Assembly (NCBI GenBank): GCA_033557685.1
Contig: JAWQRN010000083.1
Span: forward strand, 1 to 40,261
Origin: Sperchopsis tessellata
Taxonomy: Eukaryota > Arthropoda > Insecta > Coleoptera > Hydrophilidae
Length of the DNA: 40,261 nucleotides
Direction: 5' to 3'
The notes under the pieces were generated by a model that made no database searches, had not been told where the DNA came from, and was given only the letters and a program-made list of their open reading frames with translations. A program made the translations under genes and the position numbers. Shown here piece after piece: positions 10,728 through 21,109 of this stretch (positions are counted from its first letter, which is position 1; each line of letters begins with the position of its first letter).

Positions 10728-13700
10728 AGTTGAAGACTCAGGTCCTGGTGTGGTTTACACTTTGGTAGATACTGCAACAACTGAGCTTCAGCAAAAAGCA
10801 GATTTATCTTCTGCAACTACTAGTCAAACAGAAACTCCTAGTTTAGCCTCCAGTAATGTGACTGAAAATGAACCAGATCAAGTCCCTATTATAAAAGAAC
10901 CCGTTCATAGTAATGCCAATTTAAATGACTCAATAGTACTGAATGGATCTGAACAATTTGTAAATATTCCTCAGACTGATAAGTTAGATTTGGAAGTGCC
11001 AAATATAGAACCAAAGACTAATACAACAGAAAATATTGTTAATATAGCAATCAGTACAGAAAGGCCAGAAGATATTCCATCATTTTCTGAGTGGACTCAA
11101 AAACAATTAGAAGAAGCAGAAAAGAAAAAAGAATTAGTTAATAATTCTGCCCAAAACCAAAATTGGAATGGAAAACAAAATTCTAGTCTTAAAGTGAGAT
11201 CAAAAAATTATGCATCTCCTGATTGCGGGGCAAAAATTATTGCAGCTAATCCTGAAGCTACAAATGCAGGTGCTGTATTATCAGCATCAAAAGATGAATA
11301 TAATTTAAATGTTTGTACAAATCGTATATGGTTTATTGTTGAACTTTGTGAAGCTATACAGGCAAAGAAAATTGACATTGCAAATTTTGAACTATTTTCT
11401 TCATCACCCAAAGACTTCACTGTATCTGTAAGTGATAGATTTCCTAGTCGAGAATGGTCCAATGTTGGTCAATTTGTGGCAAAAGATGAAAAAGATGTTC
11501 AGAGTTTTGAGTTGAGTCCACATCTTTTTGGTAAATATATAAAAGTTGAAGTGCATTCACACTATGGTTCAGAGCACTTTTGTCCAATATCATTATTCAG
11601 AGTGTATGGAACATCTGAATTTGAAGTATTGGAAAAAGAAGATCTGGTGCATTCAAATATTGAAGATGATGATGATGATGAAACAATGGATTCAGAAAAA
11701 GGTGCATCTCCAAAAAATCTATTTAGTTCAGCAACAGATGCTGTTATATCAATTGTTAAAAAGGCAGCTGAAGTTTTGGGGAACAAAGGCAATTCGTCAA
11801 ATCAAATAGCTACTGAAGAGAGACCCAATAAAACTACTCTCACACATTTAATTAGCACATGCAGCACAGTGAGTCATTATGTAGTGTGTGATAACTGCAG
11901 TGATATACTTTTTGGTTATGTTTATGAACTTCTTAGTTGTAAGTCAAAAGATTTAGATGCATTAATTTCAATACCATTCATTAAAAATGCTATTTATAAT
12001 TCAGAAATATGTGAAATATATGGACTGGATTTTCGGACTAAACGTGTAGAAAGAATATCAAATTTAAATAGTGCATATGTGAAAGCTATATTTGTAGCAC
12101 ACTATTTGGCTGCATTATGTAATACCGTAGCTGTTATAGAAGATCAAGTTGTTTTAAATGTAAGCAATAAATTCCTTAATGCAACTAAAAGCATTAATTT
12201 AACTGATATTGAAAATTTAATTAAAATTGAAACTTTGGAGCCCCATATTAAAACAAATTATGTAATAAGTTCTGATGATATTAAATCTGAAGAAGTCACA
12301 CCTACAGAAGAACTTGCCATAGATGGAACAGATAAAGCAACACTTATTCCAGGAGGTGTGACAGAGATTTCATATACATCTCAGATAAAACCTACGAAAA
12401 CCTTGTCACCTGATCAAGCTTTAGATGATACGAAATCTATACCAACATTAGATAAATTTGATGACTTCAAGGTTGTGCATCCAACTGATTCAATAAATTT
12501 GCCTTCTAAGACATTGGAAGCTAATGGCAGCAATGAAAAACCAATTTTTGAACAGGAGTTTGTTGAACCACAAGTTGAATTAAGTAATGAAAATATATCT
12601 GAATTTGAAACTACAACAGAAAGTTCAGAAACTTTAGAGGACCATCTAGAAAATATTATTTCTGATTTAAATGGTGATGCTGCAGCAAGTACTTCAAGTC
12701 CGTCTGTTTCCCGTACAGTGGCACCACCAGGACCAAAGGAATCAGTATTTTTGAGGCTTTCAAATAGAATTAAGGTATGTATTTATTTACATGATCTCTA
12801 TTTACCTACGATATTTGAGGAGGAAAAGCAGCACACAAACGTTTCTATAATCACTAAAAGCCGTCATAGGGATTCGAACCCTGGACCTCTTGTCTGCTAG
12901 CATGCTGGCTTACCAACTGAGTTACTGAGATGGCAACATATAATACATTAAGTATTTAATTATTTAGTTTAGAACAAAAATAATGGCCCTATCCAAACAT
13001 AATGGTTTTTAATATGGTATATTTTTCTCATATAGTTCGATTCAACCAGAATAATTTGGTAGTAGTTTTTTAGATTATACCAAATTGCTTTATCATCTAA
13101 TAATTCTTTTTATTTTTTTTTCTTAGATCCCTATGTATTTCTGTACTTTATTAACTTTTACATTTGTAGCCTCATGAAGCTTTATCACTTACAGGATGGC
13201 CAGCTTTGTATACAATCTACTAGGGTCCCATTCCAGTTCTGTGGCACAATGTTTTATTAGTGTATAGGTACTCTAACAGCTACTCTGATTTTTTATTGGT
13301 ACCCATGGATATGTCTTTTGGTCAATTTTCGCATTAATTTCAGATTGAATAATTGTTGATCCTTTCCGAACATGATTAATTCTCGTTTGACCTCACTTAA
13401 ATTTGGAACAACAGCACAAAGTAAAATACTAGCTATTAATTACATGTTACTGAAATTCCTGTTTTTATTTTCATTTCCTGCTGTTCTGTTGTATGTTTTT
13501 CTAATTACTTCATTTCTAAAATTAGCTCTACATATCTTGCTATTTCTGTGCCTGTACTTAAATGCATACCATTGGATGTTTTTTCATACATTGCTTAATG
13601 GTATTAGAAATTATTTATTACCTTCAGTACATGGACTTTGTGGCAATATTTCAAGTGCCAATGTGAAAATTAATTTATAGCCTATGTTCTGATGTGTTTG

Positions 13701-15465
13701 TTTTTCATACTTTAAGTATTCAGTGCGATCAGTTTTTGTTATATAAATCATTCTTGATTTGCTGATGGAACTATGATTGTGTATGTGAAGTTTAAATTGA
13801 AGCTACTTTTAGTGAATGCTACTCAAATTGTAAGTCTTTAATTGATTTGCATGGCCTCATATCAAATTTATATTTGCACTAATCACTTGAAGATAATTAT
13901 TATGTGAATATTTAAAACACATGTTTAATTTGTAAAGAATTTCAGTAACTTCTGATGTGAAAAGTTAAGTTTTTATCATGTGCTGCCAATTAATCTGTTC
14001 GCATTTAAAACAACACTTATTTGTTGTGTCGTCATTTCTCCAACGCCTGGGAAATGTCCAGGTGATTTTTAAAACAACAGATAAGTAGTGACAGGTTACA
14101 AAGTGAATTGACTCTCTTGTACTTGAACTGCTTGTCGCATGAGTATTAAGTTTCATCAATTTTTCACTATCAATTAATTTAGATTTTATTTAAGAAATAT
14201 TTTGTTTGAATTTTTTATTTTTCTTAATCATGGCTTAGCTGTGTTGGCACGCAGAAACTACAGGTTTTGAAGTAACTCATATAATTTATCCTGCTACCAT
14301 ATAGAAAATAAAGACAATTTTTTTTAAAGTTACATAAAATTATTTTCTTTTTCAGGCACTAGAAAGGAATATGTCTCTATCAAGTCAATATTTGGAAGAG
14401 TTGAGTAGACGTTATAAAAAGCAAGTAGAAGAAATGCAAAGATTACTGGACAAGACACTTACTACATGGACTGAGGAAAATAAGAAACATGAGGAAAGGA
14501 GTCAGCGTCTTGAGGAACAAATAATAACACTTACATCGATTGTTGAAACCCTAGTTGTAGAAAAAAACACATGGATCAATACAACGTATTGGTTATTCTT
14601 AATTGTAGTAGCAATGGTGGGTATGTTGACATTTTGTCGGAGAAGCCCAGAATCTAAACAATATATTGACGATGGTACGAAGATTGTGGAAATTCAGCGC
14701 CGCAAGTCTATTGACATTGTGAGACACAAGTCGCCTGTGAAAAAGAAACGAAGACCGAGTGAGGAGGCTTTAAAAATTACAGGTACGTATCAACATCTAA
14801 TGGTCGATGATTCAGGTGCAGCAAAAAAATCTAAAGAAAAAAAACGAAGAAAAAAGAAGCAATCGTTAGTGAGATCAAATTCAATCACAACACTTACCGA
14901 AGAAGGAGCTGATTTTACTGATCAACATAGATCATCAAGTTCTGAACTTAATGCACGTTTTTCACCAAAGAAAATACCTAGTAAACTTTGGTCCCGTCAA
15001 GAATCTGCACCAGCTAAAGTTAGTCCTAACTGGAGTGATAATGGCTCAATAAGAAATTGTGTGGAAGACATACCCTTCGTTTTAGAAGAATGTGAAAACA
15101 GCCCTTTAGAACCTATTTCTGTTAAGCCAGCAGCTTCAAATGGTGTTAAAAGTCAAGAACATGTTAATGGTAATATATTTTTATCAAATATAAGGTACTT
15201 AACATCACCAAGTTTTATGCGTACAGCTAGAGACTCGAGACTCAAACGTAATTCAAGTGTTACCAGCGTTTCATTGCAAGTTAATGGCAGTAAGAGTAAA
15301 CATGATAATGGAGGATCTTCAAGTCCCGATGAAACCAATGTACGAGAAGGTTTGGCAGCCTCAGAAAACTTAAGCTTAAATAGTAGCTTCGATGAAAAAA
15401 GTAGTGTCACACCGAAAAAAGAAAAAAAAGGTGGCATAAAACGAATATTAAGGAAAGTGTTTTAG
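10728..15465 (+). CDS. SUCO: SUCO/SLP1-like SUN-domain ER protein, 3' part
   Basis: Two exons are seen: 10728-12774 and 14356-15465 (stop TAG at 15463-15465). The acceptor TTTTAG at 10722-10727, donor AAG|GTATGT at 12775 and acceptor TTTTTCAG at 14355 join in phase, giving NRIK-ALERNMSLSSQYLEEL, a hallmark of the SUCO family. The seen part is about 1,050 residues. Residues about 160-304 form a SUN (galactose-binding-like) domain, with NRIWFIVELCEAIQAKKIDI, SDRFPSREWSNVG and VEVHSHYGSEHFCP. An acidic DDDDDE stretch and a serine/threonine-rich linker follow. Exon 2 encodes a coiled coil (14356-14560), one membrane segment (about 14575-14635, TTYWLFLIVVAMVGMLTF) and a basic tail ending KRILRKVF. 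The family (mouse Opt/Suco, yeast Slp1) acts in the ER membrane on folding and secretion of soluble proteins. The exon(s) with signal peptide and N-terminus are missing; the frame open from 10615 to 10727 is intron. Confidence 0.93.
12775..14355 (+). other. Intron of the SUCO gene
   Basis: Bounded by GTATGT at 12775 and TTTTTCAG at 14348-14355; it keeps the reading frame (phase 0). It contains the tRNA-like SINE at 12860-12934. A hydrophobic 102-codon frame at 13372-13680 has no recognisable domain and is AT-driven; I do not call it a gene. The remainder shows no other feature. Confidence 0.85.
12860..12934 (-). mobile_element. tRNA-derived SINE head, antisense in SUCO intron
   Basis: On the minus strand the DNA reads as a tRNA-like molecule of about 75 nt. 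It starts GCCATCT, has an A-box-like TAACTCAGTTGG (12913-12924 on the plus strand as its complement) and a perfect box B GGTTCGAATCC (12870-12880), and ends ATGACGGC. The first and last bases can pair in five of seven positions, and the T arm CAGGG/CCCTA pairs in four of five. The T arm and its approach GTCCAGGGTTC resemble tRNA-Lys. The anticodon arm does not fold convincingly, so this is a SINE head or tRNA pseudogene and not a working tRNA. The SINE body beyond it is not delimited. Confidence 0.65.
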
Positions 15466-15656
15466 TTCTAACTGTTGAAACTCAAATAGTTTTTAGGTAT
15501 TTAATACATATAGTTTTATTTATTAAGTTGATTTCCTTACACCTGGATGTTAGTCCAAAATGTTCACATATAATCAAATATAGTCTAAAATCCTCAACAC
15601 ATTGCAAGAGTAATTGTAAAAAGCTAAGATATTTTTTAATCAGTTTGTAAGCTACA

Positions 15657-15668
15657 AATAAAAATAAA
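15657..15668 (+). terminator. Probable polyadenylation signals of SUCO
   Basis: Two adjacent AATAAA hexamers, 192 bases downstream of the stop codon, are the first canonical signals after the SUCO coding region. Because the region is AT-rich, chance occurrence is possible. Confidence 0.45.
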
Positions 15669-17381
15669 AATAGCGCTCACTCATGGTTAATTTCATTTTT
15701 ATTTTACAAATTATTGAAAAACATTCCAATACAATAAAAAAAAAATAAGAAAAATTAATTTATATCAAGGAATTATTTTTTTATATCATATGGATTTTAT
15801 ACAAACAAAACAAAATTAGTTTTTTATATATATATTTTTTATTTATTTAACTAAGGCAGGCTTTATCATGAGACATTTTGGGCAATTACCAGGGAGATGA
15901 GATTTGTAGTAAGCTTATTTTTTCTACAAATTTCTTTTCTGCAGTGCTTTAAGAAGAAGAGTTATTTTATATCTGCTTTGCTTTAGTATGTATATATTTA
16001 TTTGAATTTAAACGTATCTGTGTATGGATAAAGTAAATATAGCTATATCATTTAATTTTTATCAAACTTCTAGGTTTCAAAAAACATACTATTTTAAGGT
16101 ATATTGTTATAGCTTGTAGCACTAAGGGAATTGAGTCTACTTTTGAACTTTCATCACTGTATACCTTGCACCCCTTTGAATAAATATATCAGCTTCTGAA
16201 CTGTTAGTAATTTTATAGTCAATGCACATAATGTGGTTCATATTTTTTACTTAATTTGAACTGATGATATCAGAAAACTAGATTTTGAAATTGCACTGTT
16301 TAGCTTGAATAATGGAGCTACAATTAATGGAAAGTATACACATTGATTCTTTTTTTCACATCCAATATTTCGAACTATAATAGATATTTGTCTTAATATA
16401 TGAGTTTTTATAAGAAATTTAAAAGATTAGTTTCAAATATTCAGTTTTAAAACAAATTACAAGAGTGACATAGAAAACCAACATTATTTTGAGGAAACTA
16501 GCAAATAAAAAATTATAACATTTTAGGGATAGTAAATGTTCATACTGCAAAGACTAAACAAAATAGGAAAACAAGGTTTTTAGTACCAATTCTAACTTAA
16601 CAATTTTGAAAAATAGTTTTGTATAAATTATAGTTATGATATCTACAATATACATTAAACAATGCGAGAAATATATTTGCCTACAAATAAAGATAGCGAA
16701 AATATTTTAGTTCATATCACAAAAAAGGTTTTTTTAAAGAATTAGTGGAAATTGTAATATTATTTTTTAGAGCTACGAATACAACCTTATTTAGTAAAAT
16801 TTGGTTTCATTTCTTATTTTGAAAATTTATAGAATGCTGATCTTGAAATAAGGTTTTTATTAACCAAATAGTTTTTCATTAATTAAGCCAATTTTTTTCA
16901 AATAATTTTAAATTATTTCTAGGTTTCTAAATGCATAGGTTCCATCAACCAGTCCATCCTACAAAACATATGGTACAAAAACCCTAAACATTAATTAATT
17001 TTTTCTAACATATGGCCCTAGAAGCAAAACACACTTTTGCTAGTTACGTGTAATGAATCTAGTTTTTGGACATTTTTAAGTTCATTCTAGAAAATAATAC
17101 CATTATCCATTATGAGAATATGAGATTGTATTTTATATAATGAGTTCATTGAAAATAACTTTAAATTAATACTTCTATAGCCAAATATACGATGGTTTAA
17201 GTTACTTTTCTTAAATAACGGCCTGCAGCAATTTACGCAAAAAGTTTTTATGTATTATTTGACATCTCATCGTATGGGGAGAAAGTTTGCTGAATATATT
17301 TTGACCATAATACAATCAATTTAAGATGGACACAGAATAAATGTAACATTCTGTGTGACTTGCACATCCACAGTAAATATT

Positions 17382-17460
17382 TTCAGGTTATCCAGGATAT
17401 AGCTATGTGTTGGTTGTTTTTCTTGTTCACATTTCATCCTCTATAACAGTGGACATAACG
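17382..17460 (+). repeat. Dispersed repeat, copy 1 of 3
   Basis: TTCAGGTTATCCAGGATA, then GTGTTGGTTGTTTTTCTTG and CATTTCATCC...CAGTGGACAT, align in order with the copy at 19231-19320. This is the most diverged copy of the family. Confidence 0.55.
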
Positions 17461-18289
17461 TCGACAAAAAGAAAAACCAGAAGATAAATGTAACATAACT
17501 TAACCGAAGCTATACATAAATGGTAAAATCATATAATTGTATTTTTATAGATATTCTATCATATGTATTGCTATTGCATTTAGCTTACAGATTGAAAATG
17601 GTATATATTTCAATTTAAAAAACAATTTTAACTAATTGTTAATTGATTTTACAGAATCAATTGGTTTAAAAATCGGAGGAAAAAGATTAATGATCAAGTC
17701 CTTCAATAGATGCTGTTTAGAAATTGATGGCAATCACATTAGAAAAAGAATAATGAATAAAATGCTAACTTTTCATTACGTAAGCAAATTTATTAGTATG
17801 TAAGTAATCACATGTTGAGATTATTTTTCTTATATATTTAGTGTACATATGTTTGCTTACCCATGAAATTTTAGTGTTAATGAAGCAGATGTGTTCTTTG
17901 TAAAATTCCTGATAGGTGCGCTGTGATAAATTTTTATGATTAGGATTAATTAAGCAACATAACTTTGTAAGTAGGAGAAAACATGTGTTAATATTTATTG
18001 TCATTGTACATTTACCTATGTATATAAATAGAGCAAAGTTTCACAAAATAAAGTTTTTTTTCAAGTTGTGTTTCTTATTTATATTCCTACTATTATTTTT
18101 AAGTCCAAACAAAAAGCTCTGATACATACAACAAATTAGAGCTGTTTAAGTAAATCAACAGGTGTAAAGATGGAATCATTGTGAACAATTAAAGTAAACT
18201 AATTTGTTATACAAAGTTACAACTTCGGTACAAATATTTAACTATGGCTGTATGCTCTTGCTAATTCTGTTCGGGTTAGGCACTGCTAG

Positions 18290-18810
18290 CTAGCAATAAG
18301 TCTTCTCGATTTCACTCTATCTCGTAAAACCTTAGAATTTCACATACACCAATTTTTCCTACATCTACCTCCACATTACCACTCTCCACCATACCTATAT
18401 GTATCTGTTTTAAAACTCTTTTCTGACATATTCTCTCTAAATGCCAAAACCAGCACAACACACATTTCTCAATGCGATTTGTTAACTATTCCTTAAAGAA
18501 CATAGCTTCAAACCTATGAATTTCTTACCTATTCTTCTTGAATATAATTCAAGATAATTCATATCCACTGCATTTATTTTATTTTTCTGTGGATTGTGTC
18601 TCGTTGCTGTACATAAATGTAGGAACCAAAACTCCATAACAGATTGCTTCTTTAGCTTCATTTGGAAGTCCTTCATTATTTGCTGTCATCCACATAATAC
18701 ACGCTACTTTTGAATCCGCATTCATTCGTTTCTTAATCTCAAATATTTTGAGAACGTGCTCCCTAGGTATAATTTATCCACTTGCTCAAAGTAGAGATCA
18801 TTTAAGCAAA
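18290..18810 (-). mobile_element. LINE ORF2 C-terminal fragment
   Basis: Minus-strand translation gives, in order but across frames, a VNQVDKFxYLG-like piece around 18755-18790 (from TTGAGCAAGTGGATAAAT), then KNKINAVDMNYLELYSRRIG at about 18580-18520, then a G-H-L-E-R-M-S-E-K-R-V-like stretch near 18440-18400. These are the successive landmarks after the reverse transcriptase domain in insect LINE ORF2 proteins. Stops and frameshifts break it. The element is truncated on its 5' side. Confidence 0.6.
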
Positions 18811-19230
18811 TTGCCTATTCAAATATCACTGACTAAGTCTCAAACACAAAGACTTTATTTAGCCACATTTGCAGTGAGGATTATTCTTTCTGTCGCATGC
18901 GACAAACCATTTAACATCATAGTTCATCAGCATTTTCACTTTATGGTTTATAATGAACTAGGCATTGCCAATAAACAAATTTTTCTAAATATTTTTTCCA
19001 TCTTTTCTTACTTTCAAATCTTCCCTAATCATATCATTCCCCTCACTTTAAACTCCAGTCAAACAGCCTGAAATTGGTTCCCCTTAAGTTTTTTTATTCA
19101 CATCTATAGCAGCATCTTATTTCCATCAAAATCATTTTGCATTTTCTCACCCTCCAACGCTCTATCTTCATTCCTTTACATTCTTGCAATTCTTTTTTTG
19201 TGATTCTTCTTAAAACAATGTGTAATTTTC

Positions 19231-19320
19231 TTCAGGTTTTCTGGGAGATAACCGTGTGTTGGCTTTTGTTTTTGCCGATGTTTCGTCCGCCGTTGCAGGG
19301 GACATTATCAAGACATGTTG
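19231..19320 (+). repeat. Dispersed repeat, copy 2 of 3
   Basis: Begins TTCAGGTTTTCTGGGAGATA and ACCGTGTGTTGG, and continues GCCGATGTTTCGTCCGCCGT and GGGGACATTATCAAGACATG. The second half matches the copy at 37981-38030 closely. The phrase GCCGA-TGTTTCGTCC...GACAT-TTTCAAG is a common interspersed motif in insect genomes. Confidence 0.65.
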
Positions 19321-19579
19321 TGAAACAACAAAGAAATATCCCTGTTTAAAATACAAACATGCAGATAAGCCACACAAATTCTAATATTATCAGCAAACAT
19401 AACACCTTTATTGTATAAAGGGATACCTTATGTAATTTTAAAACTCTGGAAATCATCCTTCCTCTAAACATCTGTATCAGATATTGGGTGAAATAATCTA
19501 CCAGTTAATATACTGATATTGGAATTTCATCAACAGCCATTCTTTTATTAGGACATAAGATGTGAAGTGAGATAACTAC

Positions 19580-20290
19580 TGTCTAATGAACTAAAACTAG
19601 AAAAAGTAACTGTTAAAGCATTCACAGATAAACAAGCATTGCAAGGGATAGAAAATTTAAAATGGACTAGTTTGATTCAATTAAACAAAATTAACTTCTC
19701 AGAACCAAAGAAAAAATTTAATAGTAATAATACTAGCTAGTAATCAAAAAAGAAAAACCTTAGCAGTCTGGATGTGGCAATAAAAACAATAAAGCCCAAA
19801 ATTGTAGATATATTAATTCAAAATGCCATGCATGTAATAAAGTAGACCATTTGAAAAAAGTTTGTAAAACTAAGAATGGAGGCTCAAATCCTAATAATTA
19901 CGCGATGGCCAAGACTGCATGGAATGGAGGTAGTCCAAATACTATTTGTAAATACGAGAGACCCGAAAAATAAAATTTTAGCTAATGTAAAATTTGATGG
20001 TATTAATGTACAAATGGAAATCTAACGACTAACAATATTAAAAACTTATGATAAACGTAACATTCCGGTGCTAGGATTTGTTGATACCGAATATAACGAA
20101 TCTAAATTTACAAACAAAATACTGGAAGTCAGAGATAATAACGGGTAGAGATCTTATTTTTAAATTAAAAATACAACAGTAACAATAAAATAAAATGCTT
20201 AAATGTGAAATCAATTGATGAAGTAATGAAATCGTATGACGATATCTTTGGGGAACAAGCAGAGTATTTAAAACAATTTCATAGATACTC
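19580..20290 (+). mobile_element. Ty3/gypsy retrotransposon gag-pol relic
   Basis: Plus-strand translation shows the end of gag: LEKVTVKAFTDKQALQGIEN, then a zinc-knuckle region CGNKNNKAQNCRYIN and CHACNKVDHLKKVCKTKN at about 19775-19875. Protease-like remains follow (ANVKFDGINVQMEI near 19983), and then the start of pol (NIPVLGFVDTEYNESKF, then IDEVMKSYDDIFGE near 20213-20255). The arrangement is that of K02A2.6-like Ty3/gypsy elements. Frameshifts and stops interrupt it. Neither long terminal repeat was found, and reverse transcriptase is absent. Confidence 0.65.
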
Positions 20291-20690
20291 ATTATTTTTA
20301 TTGTTATTGGGTTTTTCTTGTGCACAATAAATAAGTTTTCTGAACCGAATTTCCATCATGATTTCAAATCTTTAAACATACAAAACATATCAAAATTTCA
20401 AGATGCCTCAATATTCAAACTCCACATATACACAAAAATCTTAACAATTTAGGATTTCAAATAAAATATCAGACCTTAACCAAATGACAGTTCCATCATA
20501 CTTAAATAATAAAAAGATGCAACACATATTTAAAACATTTATCTAGCCAAGATTAGGGAATTAGTGTTCCGCAATGATTTGATAATATTAAATTTATCTG
20601 AAAAACATGTATTTAGTTCAAGGCTCATCGCCTCCATGCTCAGACTAAAATTGATTCGAAAGAAACATTATCCCCACTGGTGAACTATAC

Positions 20691-20748
20691 AGGTGTCCTA
20701 AATTCAATTATCTACAAGGGCATCTTAGTTATCTTAAAAGATAGAGGA
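20691..20748 (+). repeat. MITE-like repeat, copy A
   Basis: GGTGTCCTAAATTCAATTATC and CAAGGGCATC, followed by AGTTATCTTAAAAGATAGAGG, align with the minus strand of 28431-28489. The GGTGTCC start and the AAGATAGAG box are typical of a short non-autonomous transposon family in insects. Similarity fades downstream, so the full length is unknown. Confidence 0.55.
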
Positions 20749-21109
20749 TCTTTGTTCAGTAGTTTTGAAAAATCTAAATAAACTGAAAACTTCGAAATTT
20801 TTCTGTTCCTATTCTTGCCTTTTTTTAGCAACTTTTTGTTTCACATCTCTTCCAAATAGCAAAAATTATTTACTTTTCTGTTTATGGGACATCATTGAGT
20901 AAATTTTTTAAATTTTTCAGGCATTTTGTAGCATTTTTTATTGTGATTACAAAAATGTATTGCACATGGATAACATTTTGATATTAGGACTGTAAAATAC
21001 AAAATTATATTTTACCATTATAGATCTAAAATGACCGATAAACTACACTTAACTTATAATAGTGTGCGTTAAAATTTATACACATGTGTAGAATGAACGC
21101 GTAATCAGG

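Larger units (their letters stand above)
15466..18280. other. SUCO 3' UTR and AT-rich flank
   Basis: AATAAA signals occur at 15657-15662 and 15663-15668, about 190 bases after the stop codon, and again at 15733-15738, so a short 3' UTR is likely; later AT-rich AATAAA matches (for example near 16178 and 18043) could serve longer forms. No coding sequence is recognised through 18280. A dispersed repeat copy lies at 17382-17460. Confidence 0.5.

Noticed and set aside
11208..11809. Open frames on both strands within the SUCO exon
   Set aside because: They are shadows of the SUN-domain coding sequence in other frames; none carries a recognisable domain.
12860..12934. Functional tRNA gene
   Set aside because: Acceptor and T arms pair fairly well and both internal promoter boxes are present, but no convincing anticodon arm can be drawn. 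A SINE head or tRNA pseudogene fits better.
13372..13680. 102-codon hydrophobic frame in the SUCO intron
   Set aside because: Leu/Phe/Ile-rich translation is what AT-rich DNA yields by chance; no splice sites, family or signal-peptide logic supports a nested gene.
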